Positions 1-10,848 of a stretch of 64,000 bases of DNA are shown here, piece after piece; positions within the stretch are counted from its first letter, which is position 1; each line of letters begins with the position of its first letter. Origin of the DNA: Hawksworthiomyces lignivorus (Eukaryota; Ascomycota; Sordariomycetes; Ophiostomatales; Ophiostomataceae); the NCBI GenBank assembly GCA_002917075.1, contig NTMA01000028.1, forward strand, positions 62,001-126,000, written 5' to 3'. The notes beneath the pieces are model-generated. The model was not told where the DNA came from. It made no database searches and was given only the letters and a program-made list of their open reading frames with translations. Position numbers and translations under genes: made by a program.

Positions 1-179
1 TCATGCGCATGCTCAACGACGTCATCAAGTTCAAGATGCACGTGCAGAAGAGCCTGGAGGAGTACGAGGAGTTTGTGACGGAGGAGCTCGTCAAAGAGCT
101 GGGCGACGAGGAGACCAAGGGCGGCGGCGCCGGCGGCGACAGCGACATGGCGGGCGCCGAAGAGAAAGACGGCTTATGA
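1..179 (+). CDS. 3' end of an unidentified protein-coding gene (partial)
   Basis: An open frame enters from the left edge and stops at TGA 177–179. About 58 residues are visible: a charged, probably helical segment rich in Lys, Glu and Val (containing [16 protein letters not shown]), then an acidic Gly-rich tail ending KDGL. The helical part looks like the end of a coiled coil, as in structural or kinetochore-type subunits, but this fragment does not allow a family call. Codon use is strongly GC3-biased, like the certain genes here, which supports real coding. The N-terminus and any introns lie outside the window. Confidence 0.6.
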   Translation, partial: MRMLNDVIKFKMHVQKSLEEYEEFVTEELVKELGDEETKGGGAGGDSDMAGAEEKDGL

Positions 180-1260
180 GGCAAACGCATAGACTGTCGT
201 CGATTGGGGATGCCGGTCTTACTTCTCTCTTCTTTCCGTCTCCTTTTCTTCGCCTTTGCATGATGTGTTTTCTTTATGAGCAAGGGAAAAACAGGCAGGG
301 CGTTTTTGGATGCTTTGGTATACGTCACTTTTGTTTTTTTTTTCATATATCCATACTCTGACGACCAGGAGGGAACAAACGACCTTTGGAGGGCAGAACA
401 AGCGGCAGGGGCTGCGATTGATGACTTTGCAATGGACCATTGATTTATTTGTTTGTTTGCTTGCATGCTTTTGCTCTCGGGAATGAAGAATTTCGCGTAA
501 ACATGTGAGTTGAGATGTCGTCGCGGGCGTGAATAAGACGGAGATGCCAGGGGCGACGCCGTTGGATGGTGTGGTGCTGTGCTGTGCTGTAGCTGTACTG
601 TACTGTGGCCACCCTCTCCCCGTTTCACGTGTACGAGTACAACGGTGGATTCGTCCCAGCGGTTTTTGAAGCTATTCTGAAGCTATTTCGAAGCTATTTC
701 CAAGGCCAACGACTCTGTTTTCGCCGCCATCTCCACGAAGCTGCCCCGCCTGCCCACCTCTTCTCCCCCTCTCTCCAATGACGTGCGCGGCAAATCCGTT
801 TTGCGTCCACTCTCGTCGTCCCCCATCTGCTCGTCCCCATCCTGTCGACCCCGTCCCCTCTCTATTAGTCCGTTTTCTCTTCCTTTGTTATTGCGCGCAG
901 CTCGGTTGGTGCCTGTCTTTTTTCCCGAGCTTGCTTCTCCAGTGTTATTCCCAGCGTCGCCCTCCTCTGACATCAACGATCTCAGCACAAACCGGTGGGA
1001 AGCTAGAGCGGCTTTAGAATTTTTTGGCGTCTGTGTTATCTGCATGTCGGTCTCTTGTCGCCGATCGCATTGCAAATCGTAGTGGCAGATAGGTTTCGTA
1101 TAATAAATAGCAGGCGGGGTTAGCCCGATTCTCCATGATCCAATTCTCCCTCTGAAGAAAGAAGAAAAAAAAGAGTTCTCTCGCTCTCCAAACTGCGCTT
1201 CTTCCTCTCCTCTGTTCATCGTCACTGTTCTTGCGGCGCCTCTTCTCCTTTCGCCCTTCA
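180..1260. other. intergenic region, with glyoxalase I promoter
   Basis: No gene seen. The first part is the 3' flank of the partial gene. The right half is CT-rich with purine-rich patches just before the glyoxalase start, as is common in filamentous-fungal promoters. An 11-bp unit (tgaagctattt type) occurs three times in tandem at 667–699. Confidence 0.6.
667..699. repeat. short tandem repeat, 3 x 11 bp
   Basis: Three contiguous units of tgaagctattc / tgaagctattt / cgaagctattt, with one or two substitutions between copies. It lies in the upstream region of the glyoxalase gene. No function can be assigned. Confidence 0.7.
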
Positions 1261-2825
1261 ATGAGCACACTTCGACCGCTGTCGCGTCTCCGTGCTCTTC
1301 GCTCCGCCCTCGTCTCTCCCACCAGCCAGATCAGCTCCTCCGCCTCATCGCCCGCCGTGCGCCTGTTTGCAACCATGGCGACCGCCACAGATGTCAGCAC
1401 TTACAAGCTGAACCACACCATGTAGGCGCATCAATGCATCTGGTACCGCAGAGGACGATGCGAATGGTGCTTTGCTCATTGTTTACTGACGTCACATTCT
1501 CCCCCACGACAGGATTCGGGTGAAAGACCCCAAGGAATCAGGTACGCTCTGCTACGGGTGTGTTGACGAAGAGTGAAAATAGGGGAGGGGGAACGAACGA
1601 AGTCGAGGTGTTTGTGGGGGGGGGGGAGGCGTCGCGAGAGTGAGAAAATGTCGAGTGGATAACCATAAAGATGCGAAAAACGAGGACTCTCTCAGGCTAA
1701 CCATCCGCGCGCGCATTTGCCAACCCGTCCCAAAAAAAACAGTCAAGTTCTACGAGTTCCTGGGCCTGAAGCAGATCCGCAAGCTGCAGTTCCCCGAGGC
1801 CAAGTTCGACCTCTACTTTCTGGCCTACGACACGCCGGGCAAGGCCGTCTCGGCGGGCAACAGCGTGTTTGACCGCGAGGGCGTCATCGAGCTGACGCAC
1901 AACTACGGCACCGAGGCGGACCCGTCGTACAAGATCAACAACGGCAATACGGAGCCGCACCGCGGCTTCGGCCACACCTGCATCTCCGTCGACAACATCC
2001 AGGCCGCCTGCCAGCGCATCGAGGACGCCGGCTACAAGTTCCAGAAGAAGCTCACCGACGGCCGCATGCGCCACATCGCCTTCGCCCTCGACCCCGACGG
2101 CTACTGGGTCGAGGTCATCGGCCAGAAGCCCCTCGAGGCCACCGAGCACGAGACCACCACCGACGTCACCACGTACCGCATGGTAGGCGCCCCCTGGTTT
2201 TGCCCTCCACAGCCTCTCCTCTGCGGGAGGTGCGGATCTGCAAAAAACGAGTGCTTGTTCCTAAAGCTAACCGCAAAATCTCTTTTTTTGTCCCCCTGCA
2301 GAACCACACCATGATCCGCGTCAAGGACCCCGAGAAGTCACTCAAGTTCTACCAGGAGGTGATGGGCATGTCGATTCTGCGCACCGCGCCCAACCCCGCT
2401 GCCAAGTTCACCAACTACTTCCTGGGCTACGTCGGCGGCGGCCGTCCCGCCCCCGGTGTGGACGGCTCCGAGGCCGCGCGCGAGGGCATCCTGGAGCTGA
2501 CGCACAACCACGGCACCGAGACCGACGAGGGCTTCAGCTACCACGACGGCAACAAGGAGCCGCAGGGGTTCGGACACATCTGTGAGTTGTTCCACGAGCA
2601 GGGCACACAAAAATGACAAAAAAAGATACAGCTTCGCTAACACTTCCAGGCATTTCTGTCGACAACATCGACGCGGCCTGCCAGCGGTTCGAGGACCTCA
2701 AGGTCAACTGGAAGAAGCGGCTGACGGACGGCCGCATGAAGAACGTGGCCTTCGTGCTAGACCCGGATGGCTACTGGGTTGAAATTGTGCAGAACGAGCG
2801 CCTGGCCGGTAAGGACAACTTTTAG
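1261..2825 (+). CDS. GLO1: lactoylglutathione lyase (glyoxalase I), two-domain form
   Basis: This enzyme converts the methylglyoxal–glutathione hemithioacetal to S-D-lactoylglutathione. Exons: 1261–1421, 1513–1541, 1743–2182, 2302–2581 and 2650–2825 (361 aa). Two homologous VOC-fold halves follow one another, as in yeast Glo1. Each keeps the four metal-ligand signatures: NHTMIRVKDP (His), IELTHN or LELTHN (Glu), FGHTCISV or FGHICISV (His) and YWVEV or YWVEI (Glu). This indicates a monomer with two potential active sites. The first ATG (1261) adds 38 residues rich in Arg, Ser and Ala with no acidic residue, resembling a mitochondrial presequence. The ATG at 1375 (Met39) would give a 323-aa cytosolic form, close to yeast Glo1 (326 aa). 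Family assignment is very secure; the start is uncertain. Confidence 0.95.
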
Positions 2826-4416
2826 ATCAAGAGGAGAGGCGGATGGAGAGGCTACATAGAATGAGGGTGTGATTCCGGGGCGGCTACCCTGTCGTTTGTA
2901 TTGCCATGTGTGGAAAGGAAACATAACCGACCACGAAATAGGCACGGCCATATAGAAGAAAAGACGCAAATGGTGATTGAAAAGTATTTCACATAGTATT
3001 TGAAGAAAAATCGTGCTCTCCTCGGTAAACTCGGTACTTCGCCAAAGAATTTCCTGGAATACCATACGCGTCTTGAACTCCCCCGCAAAAAGAAACATAC
3101 AGGTTGTAGTTCATTGTCTATGTAATTCAAGTACAAGTAGAGCCTGCTAGGACCTAAGCCGCAGAAATGTTCCATCCCGCTTACATTAGTTAGCCTTTTA
3201 GCCCTAGCAAGGTGAGAATGCGAAAGACCTGGACAGATGGTGAATCGTGCTGGTGTTATTTAATGTTGTAACTAATCACTCTGTATTACTTGGCATTTTT
3301 TCTTCCTTGGAGTGAGCTAAAATTGCTGTGAAAAAGCCGCGCCCCCCTTTCTGCAGCCATTTGTCTTCTCCTTGCCAAGCCATGTTGTGAAGGTGTGGAG
3401 CAGAAGACCAATTGCATGGAGAACCGGGATTGGCGCCCGGTCCAATGCCTAACAGACGGGATTGCTCTGCAACGGACACTCCGCATCCATTCTTTGCCTC
3501 CCCCACACTTTTCCTTAGGTGATCTTATTACTGATGGCCTCGTGTGGACAATAAAGACCAGCAAACGACATGCATAGGTAGCTAACGACGCCCTGTTTTC
3601 CGCGTGCATGTACCTCTCTACGTACATGTAGGTGTGTGTCAGAGGTTGTGTTGCTAACCTCTGGAGCGATGTCGCAGAAAAGTCTCTAGCTGAGATGATG
3701 CATCTAGTCTATGAAGCCAATTTTTATGATCTCATAATATTTCTTTTGTTCCTTCGAGGTTGGCCTGCCCCGTTCTTTTATGCGGCAGCGGAAGGATACG
3801 AAACATCCAACAATAAGAAGCTGTTGCAATAGGAGAGAGAAGGCTAGATGTAAGAATGGGAGGGCGGATGACGAAATGTCTCCGTCTCTCAACCCAGATC
3901 ACCTCCTTTTCACTTCCTTTCACGTCAGACGCCGGAGGCGCTGTTGGCGCCCTGTCTCTGTCTAACCCACGCATCCCCCTTGCTTCTTCTCCCCCCACCC
4001 CGAAACCGAAATCCGGAGAAGCCCATGGGGAAGAGAAGATCGTCTGGTCTCTAGCTGCTTCTGGTTGGAGAATGAGAGACGGATCAAAAGGTACCCCCAA
4101 TTCTCTTGGAGAGGCCACCTTCGTCTTTGAAGGGTGAACCCTATTGGAGTCATTAGTCTGGTTTCTGGCTTTTTTTTTTGTGCCCTTATTATTTCTATAT
4201 TTGCATATTATGTTGCTTTATTGTCTTTTTACTTCTTTTCCTTCTCTTTCTTTCTCGTAGTTTGCCCACTAGTCATCTGTGTTCAAAGTTGAACCTTGTG
4301 AACCTATTACAAAGAGAGAACTCAGAGAGAGTCCTATTTATTTTTTATTATTTTTGGCTTTTTGGCTTCTTTGCTGCCAGCTTCGTTTGCCCACTTATAT
4401 CCTCCCATTCTCGGCC
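2826..4416. other. intergenic region, with PHGDH promoter and leader
   Basis: No gene seen in 1.6 kb. It holds the glyoxalase 3' flank and the upstream region of the phosphoglycerate dehydrogenase gene, which becomes T-rich after about 4165. A GC-rich hairpin at 3424–3442 resembles a tRNA T-arm, but no full tRNA can be folded around it. From 4279 the phosphoglycerate dehydrogenase frame is already open upstream of its likely start. Confidence 0.6.
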
Positions 4417-6372
4417 ATGGCTCCTGCTGCCGTTGTTGAAGACGCTCCTGCGGTGCCGGTGGCGCGGGCGGCCGCCGACAACCGCCCGCGCATTCTCGTG
4501 CCGGAAAAGGTCTCGGCCGACGGCCTGGCCATGCTGCAGCCGGAGCACTACCAGGTGGACGTGCGCCTGGGCCTGACCGCGGAGGAGCTGCTGCAGGCGA
4601 TCCCAGCGTACCACGGGCTGATCGTGCGATCGGAGACCAAGGTGACGGCGGCAGTGCTGGCGGCGGGCCGCAAGCTGCGCGTGGTGGCGCGGGCGGGGGT
4701 GGGCGTGGACAACATTGACGTGGACGCGGCGACGCAGCACGGCATCATCGTGGTGAACTCGCCGGCGGGCAACATCCGCGCGGCGGCGGAGCACACGGTG
4801 GCGCTGCTGCTGGCGACGGCGCGGCACGTGGGGCGGGCGGACGCGTCGCTCAAGGCCGGGCAGTGGACGCGCAGCGCGCTGGTGGGCGTCGAGGTGGGCG
4901 GCAAGACGCTGGGCATCGTGGGGCTGGGCAAGGTGGGCATGCAGGTGGCGCGCATGGCCAAGGGGCTGGGCATGCGCGTGGTGGCGCACGACCCGTACGC
5001 GAGCGCCGAGGTGGCGCGGCAGGCGGGCGTGGAGCTGCTGCCGCCGTCGGTCGAGGGTGACGGCGGTGGTGGTGGAGGCCTGGACGCGCTGCTGCCGCAG
5101 GTCGACTTCCTGACCATCCACACGCCGCTGCTGGCCACCACGCTGAACCTGCTGGGCGCGGCCCAGCTGCGCCGCATGCGGCCCACGGCGCGCGTGCTCA
5201 ACGTGGCGCGCGGCGGCGTCTACAACGAGGAGGCGCTGGTGCAGGCGCTGGACGCGGGCGTCATCTCGGGCGCGGGCATCGACGTGTTCACCAGCGAGCC
5301 CGTGCGCCCGCCGACCAGCGACGACCCCGCCGCCCCGGGCTACTGGGCCGCGCGGCTGGCCGCGCACCCGCGCGTCGTGGCCACGCCGCACCTGGGCGCG
5401 TCCACCGTCGAGGCCCAGGAGAACGTCGCGCTCGACGTGTGCGCGCAGGTGCGGGCCGTGCTGCGCGGCGGGCTGCCGACGGCCGCCGTCAACGCGCCCC
5501 TCATCCTGCCCGACGAGTACCGCACGCTGCAGCCGTACGTGCGGCTGGTCGAGCGCATGGGCAGCCTCTACACCCAGCACTTTAGCCGCCGCCCCCACGG
5601 CCTGCGCCGCCGCTTCGAGCTCGTCTACCGCGGCGACCTCGCCGACGTCGCAAACACCCGCCCCCTGCTGGCCGCCCTCGTCAAGGGCCTGCTCGGCCCC
5701 ATCTCCGACGCCGGCGGCCGCGACATCAACATTGTCAACGCCACCCTCATCGCCAAGGACAAGGGCCTCGTCATCCGCGAGACCCACGAGCGCGCCGGCG
5801 GCCCCGCCGACGGGCCCGGCGCCAGCAGCAGCCTCGTCACCCTGCGCGCCCAGGCGGAGCCCGCCGCTGCGGCGGCAGACGCCGCAGCAGCGGCTGCCGA
5901 AGACGCGGTGGCGCTGGCTGCGACGGCAGCAGCGCCACAAGACAGCGGCGCTGTCCTCGCCGACGCCGGAACTACCGCTGACGCTGCCGCCCCCGCCGCC
6001 CCCGCCAAGGACACCGGGCCCGACGAGGTCATCGAGGGCTACGTCAGCGGCCGCACCTTCTACATCAGCCGCGTCGACCGCTTCGTCGCCAACTTTGTCC
6101 CCGAGGGCACCCTGCTCGTCCTACACAACTTTGACGAGCCCGGCAAGATCGGCCACGTCGGCATGGTCCTCGGCCGCCACGGCATCAACATCCGCTTCAT
6201 GCACGTCGCCAGCGTCGACCGTGGCGGCGCCGCCCGCCGCCGCAGCCTCTCCGGCACCGAGAACGAGGCCCTCATGATCCTCGGCGTCGACGGGCCCGAC
6301 GTCACCGCCGCCGTGCTCGACGACCTGCGCCAGTCCGAGGGCATCCTGGACGTGAACCTCGTGCGGTTGTAG
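4417..6372 (+). CDS. SER3: D-3-phosphoglycerate dehydrogenase (SerA/PHGDH type) with ACT domain
   Basis: It catalyses the first step of phosphorylated serine synthesis: NAD-dependent oxidation of 3-phosphoglycerate to 3-phosphohydroxypyruvate. It is a single exon of 651 aa. The D-2-hydroxyacid dehydrogenase core has the NAD motif GLGKVG at residues 169–174 and the catalytic triad Arg265 (NVARGG), Glu294 (TSEP) and His325 (TPHLGAS). An intermediate regulatory domain follows. A long Ala-rich insert (about 480–530) precedes the C-terminal ACT domain (about 560–650, LVLHNFDEPGKIG), the usual site of serine feedback in this family. I chose ATG 4417 because homology begins just after it. An upstream in-frame ATG (4279) would add 46 residues including a hydrophobic stretch, most likely untranslated leader. 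The enzyme is longer than usual (about 530 aa) because of the N-terminal lead and the Ala-rich linker. Confidence 0.95.
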   Translation: MAPAAVVEDAPAVPVARAAADNRPRILVPEKVSADGLAMLQPEHYQVDVRLGLTAEELLQAIPAYHGLIVRSETKVTAAVLAAGRKLRVVARAGVGVDNIDVDAATQHGIIVVNSPAGNIRAAAEHTVALLLATARHVGRADASLKAGQWTRSALVGVEVGGKTLGIVGLGKVGMQVARMAKGLGMRVVAHDPYASAEVARQAGVELLPPSVEGDGGGGGGLDALLPQVDFLTIHTPLLATTLNLLGAAQLRRMRPTARVLNVARGGVYNEEALVQALDAGVISGAGIDVFTSEPVRPPTSDDPAAPGYWAARLAAHPRVVATPHLGASTVEAQENVALDVCAQVRAVLRGGLPTAAVNAPLILPDEYRTLQPYVRLVERMGSLYTQHFSRRPHGLRRRFELVYRGDLADVANTRPLLAALVKGLLGPISDAGGRDINIVNATLIAKDKGLVIRETHERAGGPADGPGASSSLVTLRAQAEPAAAAADAAAAAAEDAVALAATAAAPQDSGAVLADAGTTADAAAPAAPAKDTGPDEVIEGYVSGRTFYISRVDRFVANFVPEGTLLVLHNFDEPGKIGHVGMVLGRHGINIRFMHVASVDRGGAARRRSLSGTENEALMILGVDGPDVTAAVLDDLRQSEGILDVNLVRL

Positions 6373-6733
6373 GCGAAGAAGGGATACGTGTTGATTTGTT
6401 TTTTTTTTTGTTTTAGCATTGAGTTTCTATATCCAATCATCTGTCGCTCTTGTAGCCAAGTAGCAGTATTCTGAAAAAAAAAAAAGCTTAAAATTTATGT
6501 TATCTAATGATAAACAATCATGGCGAAAAAATGCTCTGCTCTATCATCCCAGCGTGTCTATCAGGCTCTATGGCAAAAAGCAAGTGCCTCTTGGTAATCC
6601 CCCTATTTCCTTGGTGTCTTTTCTGTAAACGCGAAAAGAAAAGGAAACGCATAACGCCTTTCCCCGCATCATGTCCTGCAGGGCACACTCAGTCTACTCT
6701 CTTCCTCTGCCATTCGCCCTTGCACCCACGGCT
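6373..6733. other. convergent intergenic spacer
   Basis: This 361-bp spacer lies between the converging 3' ends of the phosphoglycerate dehydrogenase and riboflavin kinase genes. It is AT-rich with T and A runs (T-run near 6400, A-run near 6475), consistent with 3' UTR and polyadenylation regions. No gene seen. Confidence 0.7.
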
Positions 6734-7556
6734 TCATGCGCTCTCGCCCTTCAGCCATGTGATGGCCAGTGTCCCCCGCGCCGCCGGGTCCACTGCCGCT
6801 GCCGCCACCTCCTCGGCAGGCGCGCCCTCCAGCGCCAGCGCCACCGGCTCGCCGACGGGGGTCCAACCGGGCCGGGCCAGCGAGCGGCGTGCGACGGTGC
6901 AGTCAAAGAGGATATCGGTGACGAGGGCCTCCAGCGAGGGGTAGTCGCCGCGCTCGGGGCGGACGAAGCCCAGCAGGGCGAGGCGCAGGCTGGCGCCGTA
7001 AAAGTCGCGGCCGCGGAAGTCGTGCAGCAGGTGGACCTCGGCGGTGCGGGTCGTGTTCTGGTAGAAGGGGTTGTAGCCGATGGACATGACCATCGGGTAC
7101 AGGCCGCACGGCGCCAGGTTGGGCAGCGGCGTGGCCCCGCTCCCCGCCGCCGCCGCCTCCGCCTCCTCCTTGGTCCCGCCCTGGCCCTCCAGCACCGCCC
7201 AGCCAAAGTAGATGCCCGACACGCAGTCTGCGATCCACGGCGTCACCTTCTCGTCAACCGGCAGGTTGGCCGTCGGAATACCCAGCTGCAGCAAAGGGGG
7301 GAGAGGGGTTGCGGCGTTAGCGAACTGCTTCCAAGACAAAAATAAAACAGAGCTCATCTATGACGTGCTCATGCCGCCCTTCTCACCCCTCCCTCCTCCC
7401 TCTTCCTTCGTCTGCCTCCTCTGGCCTGCCTGTCCCTCTACTCACTTCTTTTGACCCCCGGCCAAAACCACTGATGATGGGACCCTCCATACGAACAGGG
7501 AAAGGGCTCTCAGGGCCGGCATCGGGTCCGACGATAGTAGGTCGTGAGGACGTCAT
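6734..7556 (-). CDS. FMN1: riboflavin kinase
   Basis: It phosphorylates riboflavin to FMN with ATP, the first step of flavin cofactor synthesis. Exons on the minus strand: 7446–7556 (37 codons) and 6734–7285, separated by a 160-bp GT-AG intron; 220 aa. The flavokinase core is clear: [13 protein letters not shown] at the end of exon 1 joins LGIPTANLP at residues 38–46, the nucleotide/Mg-binding PTAN signature. GIYFGWA, the [19 protein letters not shown] block and [19 protein letters not shown] follow; this last region carries the family's catalytic and substrate residues. Length fits a stand-alone eukaryotic kinase, not the bacterial bifunctional RibF. A poorly conserved Ala/Gly-rich insert ([13 protein letters not shown]) lies mid-protein. 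FMN from this enzyme is the cofactor of the PNP oxidase at 37.5 kb, but the two genes are not linked. Confidence 0.94.
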
Positions 7557-8402
7557 GGTCGGGGTTTAATGTGCGCCGACTATGAAGAGAAAACTGAGAA
7601 AGAAAAAGTCAAATGAAATTTAATTTCAAAAAAAAAGATACGGAATAAGAAAATGAGAATGAGACAGGCTCCTTATGAGATTTGGGACGTTGGATCGGCC
7701 TGCTAAAAGCTCCGATCTTATCTTAGACCAAGACTGCTTGCAAAGCAAGCTCTCGCTGAGGGGAGCGGCACGTGACCGATTTTACTGAATTTTGCGCGAT
7801 GCTCTGCTTCAAGAAGGTTCTACGATATCAACCCCCAAGTAAGAAGATGCGCATCGATTTTGTGCGAGCTGCGACGCACAAAATATACAGAGTTCGTTGC
7901 CGCTGAAATATATTGCGCAGTGTAGTATCACCAAAGTTGTGCACAACAATTGCGATTTGTAAACGTAACAAAAAGGGCCAATGCTTTTTTAATTTAACCT
8001 TGTTGCTCTGCAAATTCAGGTCTCAAAGAAGTCTGAGGTGATACATAATAGCAAAAGAAACACAGCAATCCGTGTGCTGGTATAAGAGATCAAAGGCAAA
8101 AAGCACGCACTATGAAATCGAAATTCCAAAGCGTAGAGGGAAACTAAAAGTGCCCCCGGAGAGAAACAGTTGCAAAGGGGATGAAAGAATCCGGTCAAGA
8201 GAAGATGAAAATAGAAAATAAGAATAAGGAATAAGAATAAAAATATAACGACAAAAGCCTCACAGAACTCCGCCAAATGCCTTGTCCAGACAAACGAAAA
8301 AGAAACAAAAAAAAAGATCCCTTCGATATAAATCCACTCCTCCCACTCGGTGCCTCGTATTTTTTTTTTTTTTTTGGCCACGTTTTTTTCCTTTCCAAGC
8401 CT
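7557..8402. other. intergenic region, riboflavin kinase promoter and acuK 3' flank
   Basis: An 846-bp AT-rich stretch with no gene seen. The part near 7557 is upstream of riboflavin kinase; the part near 8402 is the 3' flank of the zinc-cluster gene and includes a T-run near 8359–8375. Confidence 0.6.
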
Positions 8403-10848
8403 TCAAACAGCTAGTTGATGTGGCTCTTGGTTGGGATAATAGCAGGGAAGGAACTATAACGGTCAGCTCGATGCAGCGGCGCAAAGGACAGGGTAGACGT
8501 CGCCAAAGCGACCGAATGAAGCAAACTTACATTCATCACAATCATCATGGGTATATCAAACGTGTCCCGTCGGATGTGCCAGCAATACGAGCACTCCAGT
8601 TTACCGTCCCGCTCAATCTTGGATATGCCGTGCTCGCCGTCGATGCGTGCCACACGGTTGCTTAAAATGCTGCTAATTGGGGGCCGGGCTGGGCCGGAAA
8701 CCAGCCCCGATGTAGTTGCTGTCGCGCCCTTGCTCTGGGCGTCGTCTACGACGCTGCCGCTCGCGGATACATCCAGCATCTCGCGTGTGCGGTACTTGAG
8801 CAGACGGCACTTGCGGTTGACCGACCCGCGGCTGTCACCAAAGGCGAGGTGGGCAAAGTCTTCGTAGAATTCAATCACATTGTCGTCATCCATCAGCTCA
8901 GCAATGAACAGCGGCTGCGGCTTGCCATCGGCTACCTTGGCCAGGTCAGGATTGAGCGATCGCAGTCGGGGCGTGGACAGACCGGCCCGGCCAGTGTTGC
9001 TCGCGCTATTGGTGCCGCTATTTGCGTCATCGGCAGTCCCTGCGCCGCCCTGTCCAGCAATGGCATTGATGCCGCCAGCCGAACCGGTGTTGACGTTCAG
9101 GTTCGGCTCCTTCCCCAGAAGCACGTCCTTCGTCCACCCGGTCAGGGCTGTAAACTCCTTATTCACAGCAGCCACTTCACCGGTACGGCGGCAGACTATG
9201 GCCGGACTCGACACCTGCGACATAAACTCCTCGTACTCAAAGAGCGTGCGCTGAAAGCACTTCTCCATAAATACCAGATCTTGCCTGTTCAGGGTTCGCG
9301 TGCACGAGATAAACGACGGCCGGATGCTCGACAGCGCCTTTGCAATGCGCAGGATCTTGTTCGCAGAATATCGGCGCTGCAGCAGCGCAATCAGCCTGTG
9401 AAATCCATTCACGTACATGTACGGCTCCTTGACCATCTCGTAGATTGACGTCGGATCGCGATGTCGCTTGCCCAGAATCGACTGCGGCAGCAGCTTGGTC
9501 ACCGCTGACTTCGCTTTCTGCTGCTGCTGCAGTGCCTGCTGCGGCGTCGGCTGCGCCTGCTGTGATATTGACGACCGCCCGCCGCCAAGAAGGGACTGCC
9601 CATTGGTGTTTCCATTGTTCAAATTCGAAATGCCATAGGCGCCCGTTGTGGGCGACCCCTCGAAGCCGTAGTTGGTAGGCTGCGGGCTGTTATTGTCCGT
9701 GCTGGGGCTCTGGAGGCTGGGAGGTGCTGCCGCAATGGCGTAGGCATGCGGCAAGCCGTGCTGCAGGTTTCCTTGCGAATAGAAGCCGTTCGAAGAGGGG
9801 TCCAAGTTCATAAAATCGCTCAAGCTAGCACTGCCGTCGTACAACGTCTGATTGACACCATTGCCAAAGACATCAGAGCCAAACCCGCCAACGCCGGAGC
9901 CGTTACGTCCTTGCTGAGAGAGAGAAGGCGTGTCAATTGGGTCGTCGCCAGCGCCTGATGACATGTGGCCCAGCATGCCGAATTCCATAGCCGCATACTG
10001 GCTGCCGAAATTGATGCCCTCCAGATTAAAGTTAAAGAGGGCCGGATTGCTGGGGTCGAAGAGCGCCGGCGAAAAGCTGGTCATACCGGCTGACGCGGAA
10101 GACAAACCCATGCGGCCTAAGCTGTTTCCGTCAGTGCTCGGCGGCGCGAAGCTGGGCGACACAGGCGACTGTGGCGCCGGGAATGTCAAATTCTCCGGTA
10201 GGTTGCCGGTGGGAGTTTGGGTGGTGGAGAAGACAGGGTACGACGGCGCAGTGGACTGCGCAAAGAACGATGGGGCATTGGATGTAGACACATCTGAGCC
10301 GGCGCTGGACGGGTTACGGTGTCCATTTGTCCGAGACTGCGCTGTCGAAGAAGTAGTGTTGAAGTTGGGACCCAAGACTGGCCGTAAGGCCTCTGCCGGT
10401 GCGTCATGGAGATACTTCGCCTTTTTCCGAACGCCGTCTTGGCATCCGTCAGCCAGGCCTCTCTTTATGCACCGTTGGCAAGGCCGCTCGTCGCCTTTGT
10501 CAGGAGTGACCATTAGCATGACACAGCGTTCTTCACGGAAGAAAGGGTCAGTCAGCAAGGGCAGAACATACCACACGTCAGATGAGCTCGTTGGCATGCA
10601 TAGCAGGCTCGGCGAGCCTTCTTCCTACGAGGCCGCAGGGGATCCTTGGGATCATACTTCTTTTTGGGCTCGACGGCGGACCCATCGACACTGGCCTCCG
10701 TCTTAACAGTCTTTGCATCGCCTGCTCTGTCCATATCGCCGTCGTTGCCTTCGCCTTCTCTGAGCAGCTGTAGGTTTGCCTCGTCGTACTCAGTTTCAGA
10801 CATGGCGTCTGAGACGTCCCCTTCGTTGGCATCCATATCGTCCAACAT
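8403..10848 (-). CDS. acuK: Zn2Cys6 transcription factor, AcuK/ERT1 gluconeogenesis activator type
   Basis: Likely a DNA-binding activator of gluconeogenic genes (PEP carboxykinase, fructose-1,6-bisphosphatase), as known for Aspergillus AcuK and yeast Ert1. Exons on the minus strand: 10572–10848, 8531–10494 and 8403–8453 (763 aa). The zinc cluster spans the first intron: [11 protein letters not shown], then [18 protein letters not shown], preceded by the basic block RPRRKKARR and followed by the family-typical [13 protein letters not shown]. The middle (about 120–390) is low-complexity Ser/Gly/Gln/Asn. A PAS-like region ([21 protein letters not shown]) lies in the C-terminal half. I end exon 2 at the GTAAGT after IPMMIVMN and splice to FLPC at 8453, the usual C-terminal motif of the family. 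Reading through instead gives an unrelated tail ending at 8411. Long upstream DNA may carry its regulation. Confidence 0.9.

Noticed and set aside
3380..3500. complete tRNA gene
   Set aside because: Only the T-arm-like hairpin folds well; total length (about 67 nt), the T-loop sequence and the D-arm do not fit a functional tRNA.
4348..5940. 530-codon open frame antisense to phosphoglycerate dehydrogenase
   Set aside because: Composition is His/Arg/Ala-rich nonsense mirrored from the GC3-biased sense gene; no family motif.
6734..10848. functional cluster of riboflavin kinase with the zinc-cluster regulator
   Set aside because: They share orientation only; AcuK-type factors act on gluconeogenesis and nothing in the sequence ties them together.
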